Assembly: GCF_017873135.1 (NCBI RefSeq)
Contig: NZ_JAGGJV010000003.1
Span: 496,001 to 560,000, forward strand
Reading direction: 5' to 3'
DNA length: 64,000 nucleotides
DNA from: Rhizobium herbae
GTDB taxonomy: Bacteria > Pseudomonadota > Alphaproteobacteria > Rhizobiales > Rhizobiaceae
The notes beneath the pieces are model-generated. The model searched no databases and had not been told where the DNA came from. It saw only the letters and a list, made by a program, of their open reading frames with translations. Both the position numbers and the translations under genes were made by a program. Below, one piece after another: positions 38,137 through 49,100 of this stretch (positions are counted from its first letter, which is position 1; each line of letters opens with the position of its first letter).

Positions 38137-38976
38137 ATGACCGCACGCATGGACAAACGATTTGCCGATCTCGCCGCAGAAGGCCGCCCGGCGCTGGTCA
38201 CCTATTTCATGGGCGGAGACCCGGATTTCGACACGTCGCTGGCGATCATGAAGGCGTTGCCGTCTGCCGGATCCGATATCATCGAGCTTGGCATGCCCTT
38301 TTCCGATCCGATGGCCGACGGCCCGGCGATCCAGTTGGCTGGACAGCGCGCCCTGAAAGGCGGCCAGACACTGGTAAAGACGCTGGAAATTGCCCGCCGC
38401 TTCCGCGAAGACGACCAGGATACGCCGATCGTCATGATGGGCTATTACAACCCGATCTACATCTACGGCGTCGAACGCTTTCTCGACGATGCGCTGGCTT
38501 GCGGCATCGATGGCCTGATCGTTGTCGATCTACCGCCGGAAATGGATGACGAACTGTGCATCCCGGCCCTGAAGAAGGATATCAACTTCATCCGGCTGGC
38601 GACCCCGACGACGGATGACAAGCGGTTGCCGAAGGTTCTCGAAAACACCTCCGGTTTCGTCTATTATGTCTCGATGAACGGCATCACCGGTTCGGCCCTG
38701 CCGGACCCCACCGTTGTCGGCGGTGCGGTCCAGCGGATCAAGGGCCATACCAAGCTTCCGGTCTGTGTCGGCTTCGGCGTCAAGACGGCTGAGCATGCAC
38801 GCGCCATCGGCGCGTCGGCCGATGGCGTGGTCGTCGGCACGGCCATCGTCAACCAGGTGGCGTCCAGCCTGACCGCGGACGGAAAATCGACAGGAGCAAC
38901 GGTACCGGGCGTGGAAACACTGGTTCGCAGCCTTTCCGCCGGCGTTCGCTCCGCAAGACTTGTCGCGGCCGAATAA
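38137..38976 (+). CDS. trpA: Tryptophan synthase alpha subunit
   Basis: Cleaves indole-3-glycerol phosphate to indole and glyceraldehyde-3-phosphate. A 279-residue TIM barrel from ATG 38137. The catalytic Glu50 and Asp61 are in [15 protein letters not shown]. An in-frame upstream ATG at 38116 lies inside trpB and is unlikely. Third gene of the trpFBA unit; accD follows after 49 bp and may be read through, as in many rhizobia. Confidence 0.96.
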   Translation: MTARMDKRFADLAAEGRPALVTYFMGGDPDFDTSLAIMKALPSAGSDIIELGMPFSDPMADGPAIQLAGQRALKGGQTLVKTLEIARRFREDDQDTPIVMMGYYNPIYIYGVERFLDDALACGIDGLIVVDLPPEMDDELCIPALKKDINFIRLATPTTDDKRLPKVLENTSGFVYYVSMNGITGSALPDPTVVGGAVQRIKGHTKLPVCVGFGVKTAEHARAIGASADGVVVGTAIVNQVASSLTADGKSTGATVPGVETLVRSLSAGVRSARLVAAE

Positions 38977-39025
38977 TTGCCCACATTGTGAGGCAGACCG
39001 GTTTTAAATATTCAGGAGTTTGGAT

Positions 39026-39940
39026 TTGAACTGGATCACGAATTACGTTCGACCGAAGATCAACTCGATGCTCGGTCGCCGGGAAGTTCCGGAAAATCTC
39101 TGGATCAAATGCCCGGAAACCGGCGAGATGGTGTTTCACCGCGATCTCGAAGAGAACAAATGGGTCATTCCCGCCTCCGGCTTCCACATGAAGATGCCGG
39201 CCAAGGCGCGGCTGAAGGACCTGTTCGATGACGGCGTCTACGAGGCTCTGCCGCAGCCCAAGGTGGCGCAGGACCCGTTGAAGTTCCGCGATTCGAAGAA
39301 ATACGTCGATCGCCTGCGCGACAGCCGGATCAAGACCGATCTGGAAGACACGATCGTTGCCGGCGTCGGCCGCTGCCGTGGCGTCAAGCTCGTCGGGGTC
39401 GTACATGAATTCAATTTCATGGGTGGCTCGCTCGGCATGGCCGCCGGTGAGGCGATCATCAAGGCATTCGAAAAGGCGATCGCGGAAAAATGCCCGCTGG
39501 TCATCTTCCCGGCCTCGGGCGGCGCCCGTATGCAGGAAGGCATCCTCTCGCTGATGCAATTGCCGCGCACCACGGTCGCGGTTCAAATGCTGAAGGAAGC
39601 CGGTCTTCCCTATATCGTCGTGCTGACCAACCCGACCACCGGCGGCGTGACGGCATCCTATGCGATGCTAGGCGATCTGCATCTGGCAGAGCCGGGCGCC
39701 GAGATCTGCTTTGCCGGCAAGCGCGTTATCGAGCAGACTATCCGCGAAAAACTGCCGGAAGGCTTCCAGACGTCGGAATATCTGATGGAGCATGGCATGA
39801 TCGACATGGTCGTCAAGCGCCACGATATTCCCGATACGCTTGCCCGCGTCCTGAAGATCCTGATGAAGAAGCCGGTGGATGCCGCCAAGCTCAATGGCAG
39901 TACAGCACTTGCCGCGATACCGATGGCAGCCAGCGCCTAA
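39026..39940 (+). CDS. accD: Acetyl-CoA carboxylase carboxyltransferase subunit beta
   Basis: Forms malonyl-CoA with AccA in fatty-acid synthesis. I chose TTG 39026 ([10 protein letters not shown], 304 residues), because AGGAG is 7 bp upstream; TTG 39020 would be only 1 bp from it. The carboxyltransferase core is intact, for example [22 protein letters not shown] and [16 protein letters not shown]. The N-terminal zinc ribbon is degenerate: of four cysteines expected from E. coli only Cys29 remains, the others aligning with Thr32, Ile48 and Ser51. It lies between trpA and folC, the common alphaproteobacterial order trpA-accD-folC. Confidence 0.95.
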   Translation: MNWITNYVRPKINSMLGRREVPENLWIKCPETGEMVFHRDLEENKWVIPASGFHMKMPAKARLKDLFDDGVYEALPQPKVAQDPLKFRDSKKYVDRLRDSRIKTDLEDTIVAGVGRCRGVKLVGVVHEFNFMGGSLGMAAGEAIIKAFEKAIAEKCPLVIFPASGGARMQEGILSLMQLPRTTVAVQMLKEAGLPYIVVLTNPTTGGVTASYAMLGDLHLAEPGAEICFAGKRVIEQTIREKLPEGFQTSEYLMEHGMIDMVVKRHDIPDTLARVLKILMKKPVDAAKLNGSTALAAIPMAASA

Positions 39941-39949
39941 ATACATGGT

Positions 39950-39971
39950 GCGCCCGGGATTGTCCGGGCGC
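39950..39971 (+). promoter_or_regulatory. Hairpin in the accD-folC gap
   Basis: GCGCCCGG / CCGGGCGC, 8-bp stem with loop GATTGT, 9 bp after the accD stop, no T run. Possible mRNA-stabilising or attenuating hairpin. Confidence 0.4.
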
Positions 39972-40060
39972 CTGGAAGGCATGAGACGATTTGGAATTGG
40001 CGCGTTCTGAGCGCGCTTGATGAGCGCTCGGCGCTCCAACGGCGGTTGGAGGAGCGGGTG

Positions 40061-41404
40061 ATGACGACGACGCAGGTCAGCGAGGCGGGGCAGGAAATCG
40101 ACAAGCTGCTGGCCCTGCACCCCAAGGGCTTCGATCTGTCGCTCGACCGGATCACCCGGCTGCTCGACGTACTCGGCAATCCGCAGGACAGGCTTCCGCC
40201 GGTCATTCATGTGGCCGGTACCAATGGCAAGGGTTCGGTGACGGCCTTTTCCCGGGCGATCCTCGAAGCGTCCGGTCTGAGCGTCCATGTCCACACATCG
40301 CCGCATCTCGTCAATTGGCACGAGCGTTACCGCATCGGCAAAAAGGGTGAGCGCGGTGCGCTGGTCAACGATGCCGTTCTGGCGGATGCCGTCCGTCGTG
40401 TCGGCGAAGCCAATGGCGGCCAGAAGATCACCGTGTTCGAAATCCTGACGGCGGTCACTTTCGTACTGTTTGCCGAGCATCCGGCCGATGTTGCGATCAT
40501 TGAAGTCGGTCTCGGCGGCCGTTTCGACGCGACCAATGTGATCAAGACCCCCGCCGTTTCCGTCATCATGCCGATCTCGCTCGATCACCAGGCCTATCTG
40601 GGCGACCGCGTCGAACTGATCGCCGCCGAAAAAGCCGGGATCATGAAACGTGGCTGCCCGGTGGTGATTGGCCATCAGGAGGAGGATACGGCGCGCGACG
40701 TGCTCGTCTCCATCGCCGAACGGCTGAAATGCCCGCTGTCGGTCTATGGTCAGGACTTCATGGCGCACGAGGAATTCGGCAGGCTCGTCTACCAGGACGA
40801 ATTCGGCCTGGCCGACCTGCCGTTGCCGCGTCTGCCGGGGCGCCATCAATACGCCAATGCCGCCGCCGCCATCCGGGCCGTGAAGGCGGCCGGGTTCGAT
40901 ATTTCCGATGCTTCCATCGACAAGGGACTGGTGACGGTCGACTGGCCGGGCCGTCTGCAGCGCTTGACCGAGGGCAAGCTTGCATCTCTCGCGCCGAAGG
41001 GTTCCGAAATCTGGGTCGATGGTGGGCACAATCCGGGCGCCGGCCAGGTCATCGCCGAAACCATGGCCAATCTCGAAGAGCGGGAGCCGCGTCCCCTGTT
41101 CCTGATCACCGGCATGATCAACACCAAGGATCCAGTCGGTTATTTCAAGGCGTTCAAGGGGCTCGCCGAGCAGATATTCACCGTGCCGATCCGCGGTTCG
41201 GATGCCGGAATAGATGCGGTTGCGCTCGCCGACGACGCGGTTACGGCTGGATTCGAAGCTGGTGCGGTCTCGTCGGTTGCCGAAGCGCTAGGTGCGATCA
41301 CCGCCATGTTTGACGACGATCCGGTCGCGCCACGCATCCTGATCGGCGGCTCGCTCTATCTGGTCGGCGACGTGCTGGCCGACAACGGAACCCCGCCCAG
41401 ATAA
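40061..41404 (+). CDS. folC: Bifunctional folylpolyglutamate synthase / dihydrofolate synthase FolC
   Basis: Adds glutamate to dihydropteroate and to folates. The 447-residue protein starts at ATG 40061, behind GGAGGAG. The ATP-binding loop VAGTNGKGSV is at about 52-61, followed by HTSPHLVNWHERYRI and EVGLGGRFDATNV. The Mur-ligase-like C-terminal domain is complete. It follows accD in the same direction with a 120-bp gap containing a hairpin. Confidence 0.95.
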   Translation: MTTTQVSEAGQEIDKLLALHPKGFDLSLDRITRLLDVLGNPQDRLPPVIHVAGTNGKGSVTAFSRAILEASGLSVHVHTSPHLVNWHERYRIGKKGERGALVNDAVLADAVRRVGEANGGQKITVFEILTAVTFVLFAEHPADVAIIEVGLGGRFDATNVIKTPAVSVIMPISLDHQAYLGDRVELIAAEKAGIMKRGCPVVIGHQEEDTARDVLVSIAERLKCPLSVYGQDFMAHEEFGRLVYQDEFGLADLPLPRLPGRHQYANAAAAIRAVKAAGFDISDASIDKGLVTVDWPGRLQRLTEGKLASLAPKGSEIWVDGGHNPGAGQVIAETMANLEEREPRPLFLITGMINTKDPVGYFKAFKGLAEQIFTVPIRGSDAGIDAVALADDAVTAGFEAGAVSSVAEALGAITAMFDDDPVAPRILIGGSLYLVGDVLADNGTPPR

Positions 41405-41440
41405 GCTGGGCGGACTGCAATTCCTCGACAAGGCAAACGA

Positions 41441-42070
41441 ATGAACGACAACAATCCCGAATTGCCGGAAGGCTATTCGCCCGTTCCGCCGGGCAAGGTT
41501 GCCAACGTTGTGACATTCCTGGAGATGCGCAAGCGGCCGCCGGATATGAACAGGCTGCCGGAATCGCCACTCGACCTGGTGCGACTGGGTCCGCAGAATC
41601 TCGATATCTACCGGCGCCTGTTTCGCGAGGTCGGCGAAGACTGGTTGTGGGTGTCGATGCTGGAGATCGGCGATGACGCGGTTCGCGATATTCTTGATCA
41701 TCCGTCGATGGAGACATACGCGTTGCGCGATGGCACCCGCAATATCGGCTTGGTGGAGCTCGACTTCCGGGTTTCCGGCGAATGCGAACTTGTCTATTTC
41801 GGCGTGGTCAAGGATGCGATCGGCAAGGGCGCGGGACGCTTCCTGATGAACCAGGCGATTGCCAGGGCGTGGACGCAGCCGATCGATCGTTTCTGGCTGC
41901 ACACCTGCACATTCGATCATCCGGCCGCTGTCGGGTTCTATCAGCGCTCCGGCTTCAAGCCCTACGCACTGATGGTCGAAGTCCACGACGATCCGCGTCT
42001 GTCGGGCCTGTTGCCCAGAACCGCAGCACCCCATATCCCGTTGCTGGAAATTGCTGCCAACACCGAATGA
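41441..42070 (+). CDS. GNAT-family N-acetyltransferase
   Basis: A 209-residue protein with a leading, probably unstructured, proline-rich stretch (about 1-40) and a GNAT fold. The acetyl-CoA-binding region is GVVKDAIGKGAGRFLMNQAI, followed by LHTCTFDHPAAVGFYQRSGF, the usual GNAT C-terminal motif. The substrate is unknown. It lies 36 bp after folC and may share its transcript; a bidirectional terminator follows. Confidence 0.87.
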   Translation: MNDNNPELPEGYSPVPPGKVANVVTFLEMRKRPPDMNRLPESPLDLVRLGPQNLDIYRRLFREVGEDWLWVSMLEIGDDAVRDILDHPSMETYALRDGTRNIGLVELDFRVSGECELVYFGVVKDAIGKGAGRFLMNQAIARAWTQPIDRFWLHTCTFDHPAAVGFYQRSGFKPYALMVEVHDDPRLSGLLPRTAAPHIPLLEIAANTE

Positions 42071-42085
42071 CCGATCCGAGACGAA

Positions 42086-42109
42086 AAAAGCCCGGTTTCC
42101 CGGGCTTTT
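42086..42109. terminator. Bidirectional terminator between the GNAT gene and trxA
   Basis: AAAAGCCCGG / CCGGGCTTTT, 10-bp perfect stem with a 4-nt loop, between convergent genes. Confidence 0.88.
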
Positions 42110-42130
42110 CAATTCGATTCCAGATGTCAA

Positions 42131-42454
42131 TTAGGCGGCTGCGTTGGAAATCCAGGATGTCAGTGCTGTCTTCGGCGCGGCACCCACCTTGATGTCGGCC
42201 ACTTCGCCGGCCTTGAACATGGCGAGCGTCGGGATGGAACGTACGCCATACTGGGCGGCGATTTCCGGGTTCTCGTCGATATTGACCTTGGCAACCTTGA
42301 CCTTGCCGGCCATTTCAACGGAAATTTCTTCCAGGCTCGGAGCGATCATCTTGCAGGGGCCGCACCATTCGGCCCAGAAATCGACGATGACAGGCTCGAC
42401 GGAGTTCAGGACTTCGTCCTGAAAATTGGAAGTATCGACTTTTACGGTAGCCAT
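42131..42454 (-). CDS. trxA: Thioredoxin 1
   Basis: Cytoplasmic disulfide reductant. The 107-residue length is standard, starting at ATG 42454 behind AAGGAG. The active site WCGPC has Cys31 and Cys34; the cis-proline loop is [10 protein letters not shown]. It lies at the end of the leftward addB-addA series with a 90-bp gap, so it may have its own promoter. Confidence 0.97.
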   Translation of the reverse strand: MATVKVDTSNFQDEVLNSVEPVIVDFWAEWCGPCKMIAPSLEEISVEMAGKVKVAKVNIDENPEIAAQYGVRSIPTLAMFKAGEVADIKVGAAPKTALTSWISNAAA

Positions 42455-42544
42455 AGGCTGCTCCTTGGTTTCGAAATCGGCGTTCTTCGAACGGTTGTCC
42501 ATCATGTGATGGTTGAGCGTCAGCTTTTCAATGCCATTCCTATC

Positions 42545-45500
42545 TCACTTTGTCGCGAGGTCCACAAGGCTCCTGTCGAGCATCTCCTGCGGCAAGGTGA
42601 GTACCGAGGGACCTTCGGTATAAATCAGCACGCATTGGAACGCGTGATCGGGATAAAGCGGCTCCAGCAGGGCGCGGTAGATTGCAAGCTGCGCCCGGTA
42701 GACGAAGGGGATCGCTTCCGGCGATACCGGGATTTCGCGGTTTGTCTTGAAGTCGGCGATGACAACGGTGTTTCCGGACACGGCCAGCCGGTCGATGCGG
42801 CCCGACACGGCAAAATCCCTCGCGCCGAGTTTCAGGGTACCCATCACGGCCACTTCCGCCCGGCTGGTCTCTGAAAACAGCGCAACCAGCTCGGGGTGCT
42901 CGATCACGTTGAGAACCGATTGGGTCAGGGCCTGCCGCTCAGGCGCAGACCAGCGCGGGACGGAGCGCAGCAGGTAACGCTCGGCCGCGGCCTGGCGCTC
43001 GTCCGGTGCGATCGACGGCAGCACCTGCAGGAACCGGTGCAGCAGCGCGCCGCGCAGCAGTGATGTGTTGGCGCCGGGTTTTTGCGAAAACAGCGCCGAT
43101 CCGACGATCGTGTCGGTATCCTCTTCATCGATGACGGCCCCGGCCCCCGAAGGGCTGAGCGGGCGCGGCAGATGCCGTTGCGGCGGCAGCGGCTGCAAGA
43201 GCGCTGCCGGCAGGCCTATGTACCGTGCTTCCACCGCCTGGTTGTCCGTATCCTGTGTCTGCAGATCGCGGCCGATGGCGGACACCCGCCAGCGATGGCC
43301 CGTCCACTCCTGATCGCCGGCGGAAAACGTCGTCGGCGTGCTGCGGCCGTGGTCATCGGCGGAGAGGCTGGCGGTCACCATTGCGTGCCAACTGTCGGGA
43401 TTGGCGCGCTTGCCCTGGTAGCCGCAGACGATCAGCCGGTCGGCCGCGCGTGTCATGCCGACATAGAGAAGCCGGCGGTACTCTTCCTCGGCCGCGATTT
43501 TCAGCCGGTCCGTATCCGCATCGACCAGCGTGTTGGAGGCAGCACCCGGCGGCCGCCAGACCGGAAGCGGGGGTGCGTCCTGGCCGTCGTCCCGCTTGAT
43601 CATGCGCAGGCCGGAGACATGCTGCGAATTGAAGGCCTTGCCGCCGCCGTCGACCAGGAAGACGACCGGTGCCTCCAGCCCCTTGGCGGCGTGCACCGTC
43701 ATGATGCGGACTTCGTTGCGCTCCTTGTCCTGCTCGCGCTTGACGGTGGGAGCTTCCATCTCCAGTCCGGAGATAAAGGCCTGCAGCCCCGGCAACCCGT
43801 TCTTCTCATGGTCGAGCGCAAAGGTCAGGAATTCGTCGAGGATGTCGCTGACCTCCGTGCCAAGCCTTCCGAGAAAGGCGGCACGGCCACCGTCATGGCC
43901 AAGGATCAGGGCATAAAAATCATGGACGGGCAGGGTGCGCGACAATGCCCTGTATCGCTGCAGCTTCCGCATGGCCGCGTGATAGCGGCTGGTTTCGTCG
44001 GCGCCGAAATCCAGCAGGTTTTGCCAGACGCTGACCGAAAGGGGCCGGCCGATGGCGAGTGCTGCGATATCCTCTTCGTTGAGATCGAACAGCGGACTTT
44101 TGAGAACAGCGGCCAGCGACAGGTCATCCTGCGGCAAAAGCACGAAGCGGCCGAGCGCCATCAGGTCCTGAACGGCGATATGGTTGGTCAGCACCAGCCG
44201 GTCGGCACCGGCAACGGGGATATTCCGGCGGGTCTTAAGCGCCCGGGTCAGCGCATTGACGAAGGCGTCGCGCTTGCGCACGAGAACGATGATATCGCCG
44301 GGCTGCATCGGCCGCCTGACGCCCTTTTCAATCACCGTTTCCTTGCCGATCCAGTCGGCAAGCACGCTGGCGATGCGCTGCGCCAGGATATTGGCCGGCG
44401 CATCCTCGGGCGTCGCGTCGAAGGCGGCGGTCCAGTCGTCCTCCTGAATGCTGTCGGCTGGCGCGATCGCATCCCAGACCTCGACCAGCCCCGGATGGCC
44501 GATGCGGTTGGAGGCATGCACGACGGCGTCGTTGCGGGCGCTGAGCCCGCGGGCATGGGCCGGATTTTCAAACACGGTATCGACGGCCGACAGCACGTCT
44601 TCCGTCGAGCGGAAGGACAGCTGCAGCCGGATCGGGCTGAAGGCCTTGCCGCCGTCGCGGACCCGCCGTTCGGTCTCGACGCTCTCGTCGGAAAACCGTT
44701 CGGGACGGGCGCCCTGGAACGAATAGATCGACTGTTTCTCGTCCCCGACGGCAAACATCGTCCGGTTGCTGCCACGTGCCGTTTCGCCGGAGAAGAAATC
44801 CTCCGCCAGCGACTGGATGATCGTCCACTGCACCGGGCTGGTATCCTGCGCCTCGTCAACGAGGATGTGATCGATGCCTTGATCGAGCTTGTAGTGAATC
44901 CAGCGGCTGACATCGCCGCGCGACAAAAGCGTTGCCGTTCGGTTGATCAGGTCGTCGAAATCCAGCTGGCTGCGGCTCTTCTTGATGTCCTCGTAGTCGG
45001 CGTTCAGCCGGTCGGCAAGCACCAGCGCCGCCTTGGTTGCCTCGAACATGGCGATGAGGTTGAGGCGGTTGGTGGCACCGACGATGTGGTCGCGGGCGGC
45101 GGTGACAAGGTCTTCCAGATCCGGCGCCTTGTCGCGCATCGCTTTCGACAGGAAGGCCGAATCCGCTCTCGGTTTTCCGGCCTGGGTGAAGAACAGTCCG
45201 ATAAGCGCGTGGTAGCGCTGCAGCGGATCGCCGAGTTTGGCGACCGCGCGCAGACCATCGGCAAACTCCGTGACCTTGGCTCCGCCGGTCGATTGCGCCA
45301 TGCCGATATAGCGTTCGAGCGCTGCGCCGTTGAGACCCTTGAGAGGCCAGAATCCGGCTAACGCCGTCTGTGTCGTCTCATCCGCGCCGAGACCGAGAGC
45401 TGATCGAAGCGCCGGATCGATGCCGCCCTTTCGCCCCGCGCCGTCCAGAAAGACCTGTACGGGCGTGCGGTTGGCGACGATCGCCGACAGCAGCTTTTCC

Positions 45501-46120
45501 AGCCCGGTATCGTCGGCCAGATCGAGCACGGTGGCAAAGGCTTCCGTCAGTTCGTGGTCATCCTCGCTGGCGGTCGCGGTCAAGAGCGCCCGGCGGGCAT
45601 CGGCCAGGAGCGTGGCGGAGGCGCGGTCGTCCAGAACGGAGAAATGGCCGGCGACATTGGCTTCGAGCGGAAACTGGTGCAGCAGCGCCTCGCAGAAGGC
45701 GTGGATCGTCTGGATCTTCAATCCGCCCGGCGTCTCCAACGCGCGGGCAAACAATCGCCGCGCCTCCTGACGCTTCAGGAGATCCGGCCTTTCGCCCTCG
45801 ATCGCGGCGATCCGGTCATTCAGCGCGTCGTCGTCCAGCGTCACCCATTCGGCCAGCCGCTCGAAAACGCGGTTGGACATTTCGGATGCGGCGGCCTTGG
45901 TATAGGTGAGGCACAGGATCGCCGAAGGCCGGCAGCCGGACAACAGAAGCCGGATAACGCGCTGAGTCAGCACATGCGTCTTGCCGGAACCGGCATTGGC
46001 CGACACCCAGGCGGAACGCGCCGGATCGGAAGCGAGCGCCTGCTTGGCCGAGGTCCAGTCGAGCCAGGCCTGCGGCGAGGGATCGAGAGGGCCGAAATCG
46101 TCATCCTTCACTACTGTCAT
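42545..46120 (-). CDS. addA: Double-strand break repair helicase-nuclease AddA
   Basis: The 1191-residue UvrD-like helicase and nuclease subunit of AddAB, which resects DNA ends for RecA. Walker A ANAGSGKT is at 41-48, followed by the Q/motif Ia region CLTYTKAAASEM and Walker B ILVDEAQDTSPVQW. Helicase motifs V-VI include TVHAAKGLEAPVVF and RRLLYVGMTRAADRL. The C-terminal RecB-type nuclease contains RGALLHRFLQ, GRIDRLAV and ADFKTNREIP with the metal-binding acidic residues. It overlaps addB by 20 bp. Confidence 0.95.
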   Translation of the reverse strand: MTVVKDDDFGPLDPSPQAWLDWTSAKQALASDPARSAWVSANAGSGKTHVLTQRVIRLLLSGCRPSAILCLTYTKAAASEMSNRVFERLAEWVTLDDDALNDRIAAIEGERPDLLKRQEARRLFARALETPGGLKIQTIHAFCEALLHQFPLEANVAGHFSVLDDRASATLLADARRALLTATASEDDHELTEAFATVLDLADDTGLEKLLSAIVANRTPVQVFLDGAGRKGGIDPALRSALGLGADETTQTALAGFWPLKGLNGAALERYIGMAQSTGGAKVTEFADGLRAVAKLGDPLQRYHALIGLFFTQAGKPRADSAFLSKAMRDKAPDLEDLVTAARDHIVGATNRLNLIAMFEATKAALVLADRLNADYEDIKKSRSQLDFDDLINRTATLLSRGDVSRWIHYKLDQGIDHILVDEAQDTSPVQWTIIQSLAEDFFSGETARGSNRTMFAVGDEKQSIYSFQGARPERFSDESVETERRVRDGGKAFSPIRLQLSFRSTEDVLSAVDTVFENPAHARGLSARNDAVVHASNRIGHPGLVEVWDAIAPADSIQEDDWTAAFDATPEDAPANILAQRIASVLADWIGKETVIEKGVRRPMQPGDIIVLVRKRDAFVNALTRALKTRRNIPVAGADRLVLTNHIAVQDLMALGRFVLLPQDDLSLAAVLKSPLFDLNEEDIAALAIGRPLSVSVWQNLLDFGADETSRYHAAMRKLQRYRALSRTLPVHDFYALILGHDGGRAAFLGRLGTEVSDILDEFLTFALDHEKNGLPGLQAFISGLEMEAPTVKREQDKERNEVRIMTVHAAKGLEAPVVFLVDGGGKAFNSQHVSGLRMIKRDDGQDAPPLPVWRPPGAASNTLVDADTDRLKIAAEEEYRRLLYVGMTRAADRLIVCGYQGKRANPDSWHAMVTASLSADDHGRSTPTTFSAGDQEWTGHRWRVSAIGRDLQTQDTDNQAVEARYIGLPAALLQPLPPQRHLPRPLSPSGAGAVIDEEDTDTIVGSALFSQKPGANTSLLRGALLHRFLQVLPSIAPDERQAAAERYLLRSVPRWSAPERQALTQSVLNVIEHPELVALFSETSRAEVAVMGTLKLGARDFAVSGRIDRLAVSGNTVVIADFKTNREIPVSPEAIPFVYRAQLAIYRALLEPLYPDHAFQCVLIYTEGPSVLTLPQEMLDRSLVDLATK

Positions 46121-49100
46121 CCTCGCCTTCGGCTGTCGCCCATTCGGCGACGCGGGCCAGATGGTCGTACTCGCCGCCGTAATCGCGTTCCTTCTGCACG
46201 ATCAGCCGGGAGGCAAAGCCGTATTTACCGCTCATCAGCGCGGCGAGAAGCCCGGTCAGTTCCTTCAGCGAGTCTTCGGCGAGCTGATCCGCCGATTTGG
46301 TCTCGACGTTGGCCCGCGCCTTGGCATGCTCGTTGTTGACCTCCTGAACGGCAAACCGTTCGCCGGGTTTCAGGCGGACATAGAGCAGCGATTGTGGATG
46401 TTTCGACCCGGCACCCTTGAAGGCGCCGGCCTTGAGGGCGGCCGCTTCCAGTGCGAGCTGCGGATCGAGCAGGGCGCGTGCCTCGTTGATGGAGGGCGTC
46501 GATCCCGTCTTGTAGTCGACGATCACGGCGCTGCCGTCACCGAGAATATCGATACGGTCGGCGATGCCCGTCAGCTTGATATCCGAAACGCCGAGCTCCA
46601 TCGATGCATAGAGTTCGGTAAAGCTCTTGCGGATATCCGGCTGCCTGCCGATTTCCCAGTCGATGAAGGCCTTGCCGACGGCGGCAAAGCGCGGCCGCCA
46701 GACGATATCGATATGGGCGGGCAGGGCCTGCTCGTCGAAAGCCTCGTTGAGAATCCGGCTCATTTCCGCTTGGGCTTCCGGCGATGCGGCATCCAGCCCG
46801 GCGCGGACGAAGCGCTCGACGATCTTGTGGTAGAGTGTACCGCGCTCGGCGGCCCCGGGATCGCGGTTGAACGGATCGATCGGCTGCAGGCGCAGGATAC
46901 GCCGGGCGTAAACAGCATAGGGATCGCGCCGCAGCCGGCTCACCTCGCTGAAGGAATAGCTGCGCGGCTGCTGGTCCGCCGGTGGCTTCGGTTCGGGCCT
47001 TTTGGCCAATGGCTGGGTGACGCCCTGATCGAGCATGCCGGCCCATTGCTGATAATCCCGGCTGTTTTCACGCAGTTTTCCGGCAAATGCCTTGCCGCCG
47101 ACGGCCAGAAGCCGCTGTAGCCAGCGGGAGGCCACAGTCGGTGTCGCGCCCTTGCGCATTGCCCGCGTCAGGATCAGCTTGCGGGTACCGCAGGCCATCT
47201 GGAAATCGTGGGCCAGCTGGCCGATCCGCCGCTCCGGCGGCTCCAGGCCGATGGATGTCTTCATCGTTCGCGACAGAAACGGATCATTCGCCGTCTGCCC
47301 CGGCCAGGTGCCTTCGTTCATGCCGCCGAGCACCACCAGATCGACACTCTGCAGGCGGGATTCGAGCGCGCCGAAAATGAACACGCGGGGATGGCGCATC
47401 GAGCGCGGCTTGATCGATTCGCTCGCCGAAAGCGCCTCGACGATGTCGCTCCATTGTGGCCCATCGGCCGTCAGCTGGCCATCCGTATCGATAATGGAGC
47501 GTAGGAGTGTCGCTAGTGTTTCGCCGGCTTCACCGGACCAGAGGCCGGCAAGACTGCCGCGCTCGTCGATCGCCACTGCTTCCAGAGCCGTGCCGGTTTT
47601 TTCCGCCCATTCGGCAAGCGTCAGGGCCGCGGTCAGGCCACGGCCGCTTCTGTGGTGGCGTACCAAGGTGCCGGCCAGCGGTTCCGCTGCGGCTGCAATA
47701 CGTCGGGCCAGGTCGAGAGCTCTCTCGATTGCGTCGTCATCGATATGGCCGCGCCATTCCGGCAGATGTTTTTTCCCGGCTTCGCGCCGGAGTGTCTGGT
47801 CGAGCAGAACCTCGAGCTCCGAAATATCGGCGCTGCCGGTGCCGCCACGCAGCGCCATCAGTTCCAGCGTCCCGGCTGCCTCGTTCATCGCCTCGGTGGA
47901 TAGTCCGAAACGCGCCAGAGGATGCTTGAGAAGGGCTGTTACGGATACCGGATCGCCCGGCCGCAAAGCCGCCTCGAGCAGCAATCGCGTCAGGCTGCCA
48001 GGTCCGGTGGAAGACAGCGGCGTGCCGGCCGAATCGTCGGCCTCGATGCCGAAGCGCATCAGTTCGGCGGCCACGCGGCGCGCAAGGTCGCGATCGGGGG
48101 TGATGAGGGCAGCCTGGCTTTCCTCGCTCCCGTGGAGCGCAAGGCGCAGGGCGATGGCGATCGCTGTCGCTTCCTCGCGTTCATTGGCGGTTTCGATCAG
48201 GGCAGCATCAGCAAAGGCTTCCGCGAGCCTGCCTGGATCGATCTCGCCGCGAAGCGCTGTCCAGCTGCTGGTCGCCTGAACCGGCAGCAGGGCGTGCGAG
48301 ATCAGCTCTGCCCGATAGTTGAGATCTGGCTCCGGGGCGCCGAGAACCGATACCGCGTGGCGGGCGATCCCCATGCGTTTCAGCAGGCGGAAAAAGCCGT
48401 ATTGCGGATGGCTGCGGCTTGCCGGATCGGGCCTGCCGGCCAGGGTCTCGGTTTCGGGCGCAATCATCATCCATTCCACGTCACTCATTGTCTGGTCGAG
48501 ACCGGGAAGGACGATGGTGCCGTTCGGGAGCTTCTGCACGGCGGCGACGAGCTTCGCGGTGGCTGGAATGGACCCCGTGGACCCCGCGATGATGATCGGC
48601 CCGGTGACCTTGCCGTCGGCGATGCGCTGGGCTTCCGCTTCGAGGATGGCGTTGCGATGGCGGGCCGGGGAGGACTGCTTGAGCTCTTCCAGTCGTTCCG
48701 GCCAATAGACGCTGGCGATCTTCAGGAATTCGATCGTCAGCTGCCACCACAGGGCATGGTCGTTGGCATCGAGATTGTCGAGCGCTGCCCAATCTAGCTC
48801 TTCCGTTTCCATCGCATCGATGATCTCGGAGAGATTACGCGCCAGCCAGATCGCGTCGGCGGGGCTGGCGGGTGCAATCAGCGGGCTTTCGGCATGCACG
48901 TCGAGCACGGCTTTCGGTAGCTGGTTGCGCCAGGCGAGAATCAGCCGGCCAAGCTCGATCAGCCGGGCTGTGTTGGGCAAAGGCGGCGCAAGGTCGAGGA
49001 TTGCCGGGATCTCGGCGTCGAAGAAACCGCTATCGTCATCGGTTTCCCCCAGCGCCCGGATCATCGGCAGGATCGCCGAGCGGCCGCCCAGGCAATCGAC

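Noticed and set aside
43082-45361. 759-residue open frame on the plus strand
   Set aside because: It is antisense to addA, whose helicase and nuclease motifs are unmistakable. Its composition (Arg, Gly, Asp, His rich) is that of a shadow frame in GC-rich DNA.
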